DNA of 64,000 nt from Paraburkholderia kirstenboschensis. Lineage in GTDB: Bacteria > Pseudomonadota > Gammaproteobacteria > Burkholderiales > Burkholderiaceae. The DNA is taken from positions 598,306 through 662,305 of the forward strand of contig NZ_CAJHCR010000003.1 in assembly GCF_904848585.1 (NCBI RefSeq), in the 5' to 3' direction. Made by a program: the position numbers and the translations under genes. Positions within the stretch are counted from its first letter, which is position 1; each line of letters starts with the position of its first letter. Below the pieces are notes generated by a model, which made no database searches, was not told where the DNA came from, and saw only the letters and a program-made list of their open reading frames with translations. Positions 17,181 through 25,223 of the stretch are shown here, piece after piece.

Positions 17181-18602
17181 ATGCCGATTCAATCGCTCAT
17201 TGAAGCCGACCGCCAGCATCTGATTCACCCTGTCATCAACTATCGTGCGCACGAGGCTCGCGGCGTCACGGTTCTCGAATCCGCCAGCGGCGCGTTTCTG
17301 CGCGACGCGGCCGGCAATGAACTGCTCGACGCCTTCTCCGGCTTGTGGTGCGTGAACGTGGGCTACGGCCAGCAGAGCATTGTCGAAGCCGCCACCGCGC
17401 AAATGAAAAAGCTGCCCTACGCGACCAGCTATTTCCATTTTGGCTCTGAGCCCGCGATCGAACTCGCGCAGAAACTGGCGAGCGTAGCACCCGCGTCGCT
17501 GCAACATGTGTACTTCACACTCGGCGGCTCGGACGCGGTCGACTCGGCAATCCGCTTCATCACGCATTACTTCAACGCGACGGGCCGCCCGTCGAAGAAG
17601 CACATCATCGCGCTGCAACGCGGCTATCACGGCTCGTCGAGCATGGGCGCGGGGCTCACTGCATTGCCCGCGTTCCACCGCAATTTCGATCTGCCGTTGC
17701 CAAACCAGCATCACCTGCCGTCGCCGTATGCATACCGCAGCAATTTCGCCGACGACGCCGCGCTGATCGCCGCCTCGGTCGACGCGCTCGAAGCGAAGGT
17801 CGTGGAACTCGGCGCGGACAACGTCGCCGCGTTCTTCTGCGAGCCGATTCAAGGCTCGGGCGGCGTGATCGTGCCGCCGGTCGGCTGGCTCAAGGCGATG
17901 CGCGAACGCTGCCGCAAGCTCGGCATTCTCTTCGTCGCGGACGAAGTGATCACGGGCTTCGGCCGCACGGGTCCGCTCTTCGCATGCCAAGGCGAGAATG
18001 TCGAGCCGGACCTGATGACTGTCGCGAAGGGTTTGACCGCCGGTTACGCACCGATGGGCGCCGTGCTGATGTCTGACGAAATCTATCAAGGCATTGCCGA
18101 TGGCGACGCCGAAGCGATTGTCGGCCACGGTCACACGTATTCGGCCCATCCGGTGAGCGCGGCAATCGGTCTTGAAGTGCTGCGGCTTTATCACGAAGGC
18201 GGGCTGCTTGCGAACGGCGTAGCGCGCGCACCGCGTTTTGCGCGCGGTCTCGACGCGTTGCTGGAGCATCCTCTAGTGGGCGACTCGCGTCACCGCGGCT
18301 TGCTCGGCGCGTTGGAACTCGTCACCAATAAGGACAGCAAGGCGCAATTCGACCCGGCACTGAAACTGTCGGAGCGCATTGCCACTGCCGCGTATGAAAA
18401 CCGCCTGATCTTCCGCGCGTTCGGCGACAACATTCTCGGCTTTGCGCCGGCGCTCTCGTACACCGAATCGGACTTCGACATGATGTTCGAGCGGCTCGAA
18501 AAAACCCTGGACGACGTGCTCGCGCAAGCCGACGTTCGGGCGGCGCTAAGCGGCAAGAACGCGGCCAACAGCCAGGTCAAAAGTACTGCCGCTGCATGCT
18601 AG
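17181..18602 (+). CDS. Class III aminotransferase (omega-transaminase type)
   Basis: Protein of 473 aa, PLP-dependent, fold type I. The N-terminal part holds the conserved FSGLWCVNVGYG. The PLP phosphate region is YFTLGGSDAVDSAIRF, the cofactor aspartate is in LFVADEVITGFGRTG, and the Schiff-base lysine is Lys283 in TVAKGLTAGYAPMGAV. This branch includes omega-amino acid:pyruvate and putrescine/spermidine aminotransferases such as SpuC. An Lrp-type regulator follows 53 bp later. Likely role: deamination of an amine or omega-amino acid, giving an aldehyde for the aldehyde dehydrogenase at 13423-14916. Confidence 0.87.
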   Translation: MPIQSLIEADRQHLIHPVINYRAHEARGVTVLESASGAFLRDAAGNELLDAFSGLWCVNVGYGQQSIVEAATAQMKKLPYATSYFHFGSEPAIELAQKLASVAPASLQHVYFTLGGSDAVDSAIRFITHYFNATGRPSKKHIIALQRGYHGSSSMGAGLTALPAFHRNFDLPLPNQHHLPSPYAYRSNFADDAALIAASVDALEAKVVELGADNVAAFFCEPIQGSGGVIVPPVGWLKAMRERCRKLGILFVADEVITGFGRTGPLFACQGENVEPDLMTVAKGLTAGYAPMGAVLMSDEIYQGIADGDAEAIVGHGHTYSAHPVSAAIGLEVLRLYHEGGLLANGVARAPRFARGLDALLEHPLVGDSRHRGLLGALELVTNKDSKAQFDPALKLSERIATAAYENRLIFRAFGDNILGFAPALSYTESDFDMMFERLEKTLDDVLAQADVRAALSGKNAANSQVKSTAAAC

Positions 18603-18655
18603 AGTAGAGGGCACCCTGAGCCCCTTACCCCAACCGCCGGAGCCACAACGTTACG

Positions 18656-19153
18656 ATGAGCAGCGACTGCAAGCTGGACCGTATTGACCTGCGCATACTT
18701 TCGCAGTTGCAGAAGAAAGGCCGCATAACCAACGTCGAGCTTGCCGACGCGGTTGGCCTTTCGCCCAGCCCTTGCCTGATTCGCGTCAAGCGCCTGGAGA
18801 AAGCCGGCTACATCATCGGCTATGGTGCGCAAATCCAGCTCGAAAAGCTGGGCGACGTGCAGATCGTTTTCACCGAAGTCACGCTCGCCGATCACCGGCG
18901 TGAAGACTTCACGAAGTTCGTGAATGCGATTCGCGACGTCGATGAGATCGTCGAATGCCATCTTGCTAGCGGCGGTTACGATTACCTGTTGAAGTTCGTC
19001 ACGCGCAGCGTGAGCCATTACCAGAGCATTATTGAAGGCTTACTGGAACGCGACATCGGCATTGAAAAATACTTCAGCTACGTGATTATCAAGTCGCCGT
19101 TCGTGAAGAGCCACTATCCGCTCGAAACGTTGTTCTCGCAGAATCATCACTAG
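18656..19153 (+). CDS. Lrp/AsnC-family transcriptional regulator
   Basis: Protein of 165 aa. A winged helix-turn-helix covers residues 8-60 (LDRIDLRILSQLQKKGRIT, then VELADAVGLSPSPCLIRVKRLE), followed by the RAM/AsnC ligand-binding domain with its VDEIVECHLASGGYDYLLKFV core. Length is typical. GGAG lies about 15 nt upstream of the ATG. It follows the aminotransferase closely and probably controls that gene and perhaps the divergent amine-oxidation genes in response to an amino acid. Confidence 0.88.
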   Translation: MSSDCKLDRIDLRILSQLQKKGRITNVELADAVGLSPSPCLIRVKRLEKAGYIIGYGAQIQLEKLGDVQIVFTEVTLADHRREDFTKFVNAIRDVDEIVECHLASGGYDYLLKFVTRSVSHYQSIIEGLLERDIGIEKYFSYVIIKSPFVKSHYPLETLFSQNHH

Positions 19154-19159
19154 GCAATA

Positions 19160-20083
19160 TCAGGCGCTGTGATCCGGCGGGCTCCATTGGGCAAACTCCT
19201 CGCTGAGGAAGTCCACGCAGACCCGCACTTTCGCCGACTGCGCGAGCCGCGCCGGATACACCGCCCACAAGTTCGCCGGCTGCGTCACCTCCGGCAACAC
19301 CTGCTGCAACTGGCCGCTTTCCAGCAGCGGCCGCACGTCCCACATCGAACGCAATACGATGCCGCGCCCGGCCAGCGCCCATTGCACCGCCACCTCGCCA
19401 TGATTGGTCGACAACGGTCCCGTGACCTTGATCGACGCCGCTTCGCCGCGCACGGTCAAGCGCCACAACCCGAATGGATGATCGCGTTCCTTGATCGCGA
19501 GGCACGCATGCGACGACAGGTCGGCTAGCTGACGCGGCGCGCCATGCCGCGCGAGGTAGTCGGGAGATGCACAAAGCACGCGATGATTGGACGCAAGCCG
19601 CCGCGCGATCAGATGCGGCGCGATGTCGTCGCCGATACGGATGTCCAGATCGAAGCCTTCGCCGGCCACATCGACGAGCCGGTCGAACAGGTCGAGGCGC
19701 ACGCTCAACTGCGGATAACGCTCCGAAAACCCCGCGAGCGCGGGTGCGACGAAGCGCCGGCCGAAACCAAAGCTGCTCGAAATACGCAGCTTGCCGCCGG
19801 GAATACGGCGCGTGGTCGAAACGTCTTCCACCAGCTGGTCGACGTCGTCGAGAATTTTTTCGGCCCACGTATAGACACGCTCGCCGGCTTCCGTGATCGC
19901 CACGCGCCGCGTGGACCGGTGCAACAAACGCGTGCCGAGCGTAGTCTCCAGAACATTGATCCGCTTGCTCACATAAGCCGCGGACACGGACAACGCCTCT
20001 GCCGCCGCGCTGAAACTGGCTTTGCGCGCGACTTCGCAAAACACGCGCAAATCGCCGAGATCGGGTGACGGCACGGCGTTCAT
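19160..20083 (-). CDS. LysR-family transcriptional regulator
   Basis: Protein of 307 aa. An N-terminal winged HTH is visible (LRVFCEVARKASFSAAAEAL, then VSKRINVLETTLGTRLLHRSTR), followed by a two-lobe effector domain starting near residue 90. I use the ATG at 20083; the frame remains open to 20125 without support. It is divergent from the tartrate dehydrogenase gene across 135 bp, the usual place for a regulator of that gene (TtuA/DmlR-like role inferred). Confidence 0.86.
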   Translation of the reverse strand: MNAVPSPDLGDLRVFCEVARKASFSAAAEALSVSAAYVSKRINVLETTLGTRLLHRSTRRVAITEAGERVYTWAEKILDDVDQLVEDVSTTRRIPGGKLRISSSFGFGRRFVAPALAGFSERYPQLSVRLDLFDRLVDVAGEGFDLDIRIGDDIAPHLIARRLASNHRVLCASPDYLARHGAPRQLADLSSHACLAIKERDHPFGLWRLTVRGEAASIKVTGPLSTNHGEVAVQWALAGRGIVLRSMWDVRPLLESGQLQQVLPEVTQPANLWAVYPARLAQSAKVRVCVDFLSEEFAQWSPPDHSA

Positions 20084-20173
20084 AGGTCGCTCACTGGCGT
20101 TGAGGTTTGTACACGAATCGTGCACAGTGGCTTAACTAAAGCGACCATTTTAGAGCCAAACTGCAGGAATAAA

Positions 20174-20184
20174 ATAACCGTTAT
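20174..20184. promoter_or_regulatory. Candidate LysR-type operator
   Basis: Palindrome ATAAC-C-GTTAT, 35 bp upstream of the dehydrogenase ATG and inside the divergent promoter with the LysR gene. Short, so low confidence. Confidence 0.35.
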
Positions 20185-20218
20185 CGAATCAGTACTAGCC
20201 CTAATGGAGGAGCACAAC

Positions 20219-21301
20219 ATGTCGAAGAAATATCGGATCGCTGTCATTCCCGGCGACGGCATCGGCGTCGAAGTCATGCCCGAAGCGCTTCGCGTGCTGG
20301 ACACGGTGAAGAGTCGCTTTGGCATCGAGCTTGAGTATCAGCACATCGAATGGGCGAGCTGCGACTACTACGCGAAGCACGGCCAGATGATGCCCGACGA
20401 CTGGAAGGCGCAACTGCAATCGGCGGACGCGGTTCTGTTCGGCGCGGTGGGCTGGCCCGACACGGTGCCCGACCACATTTCGCTGTGGGGCTCGCTGCTC
20501 AAGTTTCGCCGCGAATTCGACCAGTACATCAATCTGCGCCCGGCGCGTCTTTTCGCCGGCGTGCCGTCGCCGCTCGCGGGGCGCAAGGCCGGCGACATCG
20601 ACTTCTGGATCGTGCGTGAAAACACCGAAGGCGAGTATTCGTCGGTAGGCGGCGTGATGTTCGAGGGCACGGAGCGTGAGTTCGTACTGCAGGAATCGGT
20701 ATTCACGCGGCACGGCAGCGAACGCGTGTTGAAGTTCGCGTTCGATCTCGCGCAACGCCGCGAGCGCAAGAAGATCACCGTCGCAACCAAGAGCAACGGC
20801 ATCGCGATCAGCATGCCGTGGTGGGACAAATGCGCGGCGGGCATCGCGGCGCAGTACCCGGACGTCTCGTGGGACAAGCAGCACATCGACATTCTCTGCG
20901 CGCGCTTCGTGTTGAATCCGGACCGCTTCGACGTGGTGGTGGCCACCAATCTGTTCGGCGACATCCTGTCCGATCTCGGTCCCGCATGCACCGGCACGAT
21001 TGGGCTCGCGCCGTCGGGCAATCTGAACCCGGACCGCAAGTTTCCTTCGCTGTTCGAGCCGGTGCATGGCTCGGCGCCGGACATCGCCGGCAAGAACATC
21101 GCCAATCCGATTGCAATGATCTGGTCCGCGGCGATGATGCTCGACTTCCTCGGCAATCACGAGGGCAAGGAGCGCGAGGCGCACGACGCGATTCTGGCTG
21201 CGATCGAAGCGACACTGGTTGAAGGCCCGCATACCGGCGACCTTGGCGGCAAGGCGAACACAACCGAAGTCGGCCAGGCCATTGCCGCGAAACTCGGCTG
21301 A
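20219..21301 (+). CDS. ttuC: Tartrate dehydrogenase/decarboxylase or D-malate dehydrogenase
   Basis: Protein of 360 aa in the isocitrate/isopropylmalate dehydrogenase family. It starts KYRIAVIPGDGIGVEVMPE and has the substrate arginines in FRREFDQYINLRPARLF, the catalytic tyrosine segment IVRENTEGEYSSVGG and the metal aspartates in TNLFGDILSDLGPACTGTIGLAPSGNL. The GLAPSGN and HIEWAS-type details point to the TtuC/DmlA branch rather than LeuB. It makes NADH by oxidative decarboxylation of D-malate or oxidation of tartrate. The ATG at 20219 follows GGAGG. LysR regulation is likely from the divergent gene. Confidence 0.85.
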   Translation: MSKKYRIAVIPGDGIGVEVMPEALRVLDTVKSRFGIELEYQHIEWASCDYYAKHGQMMPDDWKAQLQSADAVLFGAVGWPDTVPDHISLWGSLLKFRREFDQYINLRPARLFAGVPSPLAGRKAGDIDFWIVRENTEGEYSSVGGVMFEGTEREFVLQESVFTRHGSERVLKFAFDLAQRRERKKITVATKSNGIAISMPWWDKCAAGIAAQYPDVSWDKQHIDILCARFVLNPDRFDVVVATNLFGDILSDLGPACTGTIGLAPSGNLNPDRKFPSLFEPVHGSAPDIAGKNIANPIAMIWSAAMMLDFLGNHEGKEREAHDAILAAIEATLVEGPHTGDLGGKANTTEVGQAIAAKLG

Positions 21302-21335
21302 AGCTGATTCAATCTTTTTGCCAGGACACTCTCGC

Positions 21336-22325
21336 ATGAGCATGGAAACCTATCCCATCGAAGTCGAGTTCCCCGACATCTCGGCACACGAACAATCGCC
21401 GTCGGGCATTGCATACGTTCATACGTTCGACTCCGGCGTGCCGGGCCCACACGTAATGATCAACGCGCTCACGCACGGCAACGAGGTGTGCGGTGCAATT
21501 GTCGTGGATGACCTGCTGCGCCGCGCGTTGCGCCCCCGGCGCGGGCGCCTCACGCTCGCGTTCGCGAACGTCGCGGCTTACCTGAGCTTCGATCCCGCGA
21601 AGCCGGACGCCGCTCGATTCGTCGATCAGGATTTCAACCGCGTTTGGACCGCCGCCGTGCTCGACGATGCGTCGCTAACTTCCAGCGAACTGGCCCGAGC
21701 GCGGGCAATGCGGCCGGTTATCGACAGCGTCGACGCGTTGCTCGATCTGCATTCTATGCACGAGAAAAGCAAGCCGCTGATCGTGGCCGGGCCGCTGCAA
21801 AAAGGCATCGAACTCGCTGTGCGACTCGGCACACCCGCCACCGTGATCTGCGACGAAGGCCATCCGGAAGGCCGCCGCATGCGCGACTATGAAGGCTTCG
21901 GCGACGCAGCCAGCACGAAGAACGCCTTGCTGATCGAATGCGGGCAACACTGGGAAAAGAGTGCCGTGGCGGTGGCGCGCGACACGACCGCGCGTTTCCT
22001 GCTGCTCGCCGGTGTGGTCGACGAAAGCGATCTGCCGCCTGACTGGCTCGCGCCGTTGCCGCCTGTACAGCACATTGTGCGAGTAACGGAACCGGTCGTC
22101 GCAACGAGCATGGACTTTCGTTTTGCCGGGCCGTACACCGGCCTCGAAATCTTCCCTGAAGCCGGCGCCGTGATCGGCTGGTCCAACGGCGAAGCCGTCA
22201 CCACGCCTTACGACAACTGCATGCTCGTCATGCCTTCCCTGCGCCAACTGCGCCCCGGTGTGACGGTCGTGCGCCTCGGCAAGATCGAACAAACCATTGC
22301 CAACACTTCAACCAGCGGCCTGTGA
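21336..22325 (+). CDS. M14-family deacylase (succinylglutamate desuccinylase/aspartoacylase-like)
   Basis: Protein of 329 aa. Zinc ligands are seen in NALTHGNEVCGA (His47, Glu50) and LLDLHSMHE (a His near residue 132); the family's C-terminal beta domain follows, with GLEIFPEAGAVIGWSNGE. Such enzymes cleave N-acyl amino acids in the cytosol. The ATG at 21336 has AGGA about 9 nt upstream. The gene lies 34 bp after the dehydrogenase and 36 bp before the cupin gene, suggesting a three-gene operon, but the substrate link is not clear. Confidence 0.8.
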   Translation: MSMETYPIEVEFPDISAHEQSPSGIAYVHTFDSGVPGPHVMINALTHGNEVCGAIVVDDLLRRALRPRRGRLTLAFANVAAYLSFDPAKPDAARFVDQDFNRVWTAAVLDDASLTSSELARARAMRPVIDSVDALLDLHSMHEKSKPLIVAGPLQKGIELAVRLGTPATVICDEGHPEGRRMRDYEGFGDAASTKNALLIECGQHWEKSAVAVARDTTARFLLLAGVVDESDLPPDWLAPLPPVQHIVRVTEPVVATSMDFRFAGPYTGLEIFPEAGAVIGWSNGEAVTTPYDNCMLVMPSLRQLRPGVTVVRLGKIEQTIANTSTSGL

Positions 22326-22361
22326 GCGGGCGCGTGCATTTATATAAAGGCAGCTAAAGCC

Positions 22362-22706
22362 ATGAAGGTTCAACAAATCAAACAAAGCGTAAATCTGCAG
22401 AATCTGGAGGACTGGGGCACGGCTGGCCTGCCCGGCACCACGCCGATCCGCGTCTCGGGCGTGCAGCGGGTGATCAAGGGTACGGAAGCCATCGACACCG
22501 GCATCTTCGAATGCTCGGCCGGCACTTACCGCCGCTCGGTCAAGCAGGCCGAGGTCATGCACATCATCGCCGGGCATGGGCGCTTTACGCCCGACAATGA
22601 GGAGACGGTCCACTTTGCTAGCGGCGACACGCTGTTCTTCGAAGCCAATACCGAAGGTCTTTGGGAAGTGGACGAGACCATGCGCAAGATCTATGTGATT
22701 CTCTGA
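22362..22706 (+). CDS. Small cupin protein (DUF861/EutQ-like)
   Basis: Protein of 114 aa forming one cupin barrel. The conserved pattern is ECSAGTYRRSVKQAEVMHIIAGHGRFTP, then ASGDTLFFEANTEGLWEVDETMRKIYVIL. The metal-ligand set is reduced, with few histidines, as in the EutQ/DUF861 group. It is probably a small-molecule-binding or accessory protein for the preceding dehydrogenase and deacylase; no activity can be assigned. Confidence 0.78.
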   Translation: MKVQQIKQSVNLQNLEDWGTAGLPGTTPIRVSGVQRVIKGTEAIDTGIFECSAGTYRRSVKQAEVMHIIAGHGRFTPDNEETVHFASGDTLFFEANTEGLWEVDETMRKIYVIL

Positions 22707-22862
22707 TCGACTCTTCCAGTTTCTACCCGGCGCGCGCACGCGCGCCGCGGCCTCCGCACTATTCGCTGCTTCCTCACCGCCCTTTCCTTTCGACGTGAAC
22801 CGGCAGCAGTGTCGGGTAATCCCGCGTTGACCTGCCGTTATCAAATTACTTACAGTGGCGCT

Positions 22863-22899
22863 TGTTCGCTAAAAGAATCGTAGTTCTATATACGAACAA
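22863..22899. promoter_or_regulatory. Candidate IclR-type operator region
   Basis: Arms TTGTTCG (22863-22869) and CGAACAA (22893-22899) are inverted copies with centres 30 bp apart. Between them, GTTC-N7-GAAC at 22883-22897 forms a shorter palindrome. GTTC...GAAC sites are known for IclR-family regulators of aromatic-acid genes, and the next gene is an aromatic-acid-type carrier. The rest of 22707-22976 holds no gene that I can support. Confidence 0.45.
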
Positions 22900-22976
22900 A
22901 TAAAATTGATAGCGACGGCCACCCTGTCCGCATACCATGCATGGATGAAGCGGACAGAGTCGCAGGCGCAGGCATT

Positions 22977-22997
22977 GCGCGCCGCCCAACGGCGCGC
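22977..22997 (+). promoter_or_regulatory. Leader hairpin upstream of the MFS gene
   Basis: Perfect 8-bp stem GCGCGCCG / CGGCGCGC around the 5-nt loop CCCAA. It is followed 17 nt later by a terminator-like hairpin, so the two may form a structured leader. No known riboswitch class was recognised. Confidence 0.45.
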
Positions 22998-23014
22998 GAT
23001 CGTAAAGTAAGACG

Positions 23015-23038
23015 AGGCTCGCTGCGACGAGCCTTTTT
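23015..23038 (+). terminator. Rho-independent terminator or attenuator just before the MFS gene
   Basis: Stem AGGCTCG / CGAGCCT with a 6-nt loop, running directly into TTTTT. It ends 18 bp before the MFS start codon and upstream of its ribosome-binding site. It could end transcription from the cupin operon or act as an attenuator. Confidence 0.65.
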
Positions 23039-23056
23039 GCAGTCAGGAGACGCATC

Positions 23057-24415
23057 ATGAATCGCAGCAACGCTGTGAACGTTCAGACCTTCCTCAACGA
23101 GCATCCGTTTTCACCGTTCCAGTGGCTGGTCTTTTTCATGTGTTTCGTGATCGTCCTGCTGGACGGTTTCGACACGGCCGCCATCGGCTTCATTGCACCA
23201 TCGCTGCTCGCGGAATGGGGCATCGCCAAACCGGCGCTCGCACCCGTACTGAGCGCGGCGCTGTTCGGCCTTGCGTGCGGCGCGCTGGTCTCGGGGCCGT
23301 TGTCCGACCGGCTCGGACGGCGGGGAATGCTGCTGGGTTCGGTGCTGCTGTTCGGTGCCGCCTGCCTCGGCTCGGCATTTTCGACGAGCATCGAATATCT
23401 GACGGTGCTGCGCTTCATCACCGGCGTCGGCCTCGGTGCGGCCATGCCGAACGCCGTCACGATGATGGGCGAGTACTGCCCGGATAGCCGTCGCGCGACC
23501 GTGATCAATCTGATGTTTTGCGGCTTCCCGCTCGGCGCGGCATTCGGCGGCTTTCTCGCCGCGTGGATGATTCCGCATTTCGGCTGGCGCAGCGTGCTGC
23601 TGCTCGGCGGTATCGCTCCGCTTCTGTTGCTGGTTCTGTTGGTGATCAAGATGCCGGAGTCGGTTCGCTACATGGTCGCCAACAATCAGCCGGTCGCGCG
23701 GATTCGCGCCGCCCTATCGCGCATTTCGAGCGAGGCGGCGCAGGCCGACTCGTTCATGATGACGGAAACCGCGCCGCAAACTGGCGGCAAGGGCGCGGGC
23801 GTAGTGCTGTCGCGCGCGTACATCGTCGGCTCGCTGATGCTGTGGATCACCTACTTCATGGGCCTGGTAATCTTCTACGCGTCGATCAACTGGATGCCGA
23901 TTCTGCTGAAGGACGCCGGCCTCACGCCGCAACGCGCGACGCTGATTTCCGCGCTGTTCCCGCTAGGCGGCGTAGGCGCGGTTGTGTGTGGCGTGCTGAT
24001 GGACCGCTTCAACGCGAACCGCATTATCGCGGCCTGCTACGCGTTGACCGCCGTGAGCGTGTATTTCATCGGCCAGGCGGTGGGCAATGTCGGCGCGCTC
24101 GTGTTCATCGTGTTCGTTGCGGGGGTGCTGATGAATACCGCGCAATCGTCGATGCCCGCGCTCGCCGCCGCGTTCTACCCGACGCAAGGCCGCGGCACCG
24201 GCGTCGCGTGGATGCTTGGCATTGGACGCTTTGGCGGCATTGCCGGCTCGTTCCTCGTGGCAGAACTCACGCGCCGTCACTTCACGTTCGCCGGCATCTT
24301 CGCAACGATCGCGGTGGCCGGTGTGATCGCGTGCATTGCGCTGCTGATCAAGCAGGCGGCGCGGCCGCATGTGGCGAATGCGTCGGTGCCTAAAGCGGAG
24401 TCGTTCGGACACTGA
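23057..24415 (+). CDS. MFS transporter, aromatic acid:H+ symporter type
   Basis: Inner-membrane protein of 452 aa with 12 predicted helices. AAHS family marks are DGFDTAAIGFIAPSLLAEWG in helix 1, GPLSDRLGRRGMLLGS in loop 2-3, and RFITGVGLGAAMPNAVTMMGEYCPDSRRA. Its length and motifs match PcaK/MhpT-type carriers of benzoates and related acids. AGGAGA lies upstream of the ATG. Its leader carries a possible operator and a terminator-like hairpin. A strong terminator follows the gene, so it is probably transcribed alone. Confidence 0.86.
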   Translation: MNRSNAVNVQTFLNEHPFSPFQWLVFFMCFVIVLLDGFDTAAIGFIAPSLLAEWGIAKPALAPVLSAALFGLACGALVSGPLSDRLGRRGMLLGSVLLFGAACLGSAFSTSIEYLTVLRFITGVGLGAAMPNAVTMMGEYCPDSRRATVINLMFCGFPLGAAFGGFLAAWMIPHFGWRSVLLLGGIAPLLLLVLLVIKMPESVRYMVANNQPVARIRAALSRISSEAAQADSFMMTETAPQTGGKGAGVVLSRAYIVGSLMLWITYFMGLVIFYASINWMPILLKDAGLTPQRATLISALFPLGGVGAVVCGVLMDRFNANRIIAACYALTAVSVYFIGQAVGNVGALVFIVFVAGVLMNTAQSSMPALAAAFYPTQGRGTGVAWMLGIGRFGGIAGSFLVAELTRRHFTFAGIFATIAVAGVIACIALLIKQAARPHVANASVPKAESFGH

Positions 24416-24450
24416 GCGCATCTCACGGAGATCGCCTTGCTGATCCAAGT

Positions 24451-24480
24451 AAGCCGCCTTTCGAGGCGGCTTTTTCTTTT
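24451..24480 (+). terminator. Rho-independent terminator of the MFS gene
   Basis: Stem AAGCCGCCT / AGGCGGCTT with a TTCG tetraloop, running into TTTTTCTTTT. It starts 36 bp after the stop codon. Confidence 0.92.
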
Positions 24481-24630
24481 GAAGCTGCGCAGAAGCAACA
24501 GCAAAAGCGGCACCGACACCGAAGCCGAGCCCGGCAAGAAATAGTCGCCCGCAGCGACGAATCGACGCGGGCAGCGAGGGTCCGGTACCGCGTTAAACTG
24601 CGGCCTTTGCGCCCAACAGGATTCGTCGTG

Positions 24631-24945
24631 ATGAAACGCGTGATGATATCGGCATTGCTTGCGGGATGCCTCGCCCAAACGGCCGTTCAGGCCGTGGCAC
24701 AAACGGTCAGCAATCAATGTTTTGCGATCGGCGATATTGCCGGCCAGGTCGCTTCCTGGCGCGCGCACAAGAAGACCAAAGAGCAGGCGCTCGATCAGGC
24801 CGCAAAGTACTATCGCGACGATGCGGACCGGCAGACGTTTGCCGACATCATCGAGAAAATTTACGCGCCCAACGCGCCGCGCATGACACCGGACCAGGCC
24901 AGCATGGCGTTCACGTCCGACTGCGCGCAAGCGCGGAAGGATTAG
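24631..24945 (+). CDS. Small secreted protein of unknown function
   Basis: Protein of 104 aa. The first 24 residues or so form a signal peptide: MKRVM, a hydrophobic core ISALLAGCLAQTAVQA, and cleavage near AVAQ. The mature part is about 80 residues, helical and charged, with two cysteines (NQCFAIG and TSDCAQA) that could form a disulfide in the periplasm. It resembles small exported proteins common in Burkholderiaceae, but I cannot name a function. It lies just beyond the truncated end of the immunity array and is read toward it. AGGA upstream supports the ATG at 24631. Confidence 0.72.
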   Translation: MKRVMISALLAGCLAQTAVQAVAQTVSNQCFAIGDIAGQVASWRAHKKTKEQALDQAAKYYRDDADRQTFADIIEKIYAPNAPRMTPDQASMAFTSDCAQARKD

Positions 24946-24965
24946 GCGTTAGCGCGCTAACGCCT
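24944..24965. terminator. 22-bp perfect palindrome at the convergent gene junction
   Basis: The left half AGGCGTTAGCG is followed directly by its exact reverse complement. It overlaps the stop codon of the small secreted protein and lies 19 bp from the end of the truncated immunity gene, which is read from the other strand. No T-run follows on either strand. It may form a bidirectional hairpin or mark a rearrangement end. Confidence 0.5.
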
Positions 24966-24983
24966 GCTTCGCGATGGTCTATT

Positions 24984-25184
24984 TCATGCCGCGCGAAGTG
25001 TTATTGCAGACGTTACAAGTTGCGAAACGCGTCCAGGGAACTCGACGCGTTGCCGTGGAAATCGAACAACGTGTTGTTCGGATCGGCTCACCAGTCGCTG
25101 TGTATGTGCCTGGGTTACGCAACTGAGAACGGCCAGTCCAGCAATACTGGACCACTTCACCACACAAGAATGCATCCTGTTCAT
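24984..25184 (-). pseudogene. Truncated third copy of the immunity gene
   Basis: The frame starts MNRMHSCVVKWSSIAGLAVL and keeps the signal-peptide region of the two intact copies to about codon 29 (QAHTQ). Homology then stops abruptly and the frame runs into unrelated sequence for 37 codons. The start codon is exactly 1,038 bp from that of the neighbouring copy. Downstream of the break, another minus-strand frame reads NNTLFDFHGNASSSLDAF and then RNL-stop (about 25018-25084), which looks like the end of a different protein and suggests a deletion junction. Probably not functional, though a short secreted peptide could still be made. Confidence 0.8.
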
Positions 25185-25223
25185 GTGGATAACTCGTATA
25201 CGTGGAAGACCAGTCGTCTTCTC

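Noticed and set aside
17106..18269. 387-codon minus-strand open frame across the aminotransferase gene
   Set aside because: Antisense shadow; the plus strand encodes a complete class III aminotransferase with its active-site lysine.
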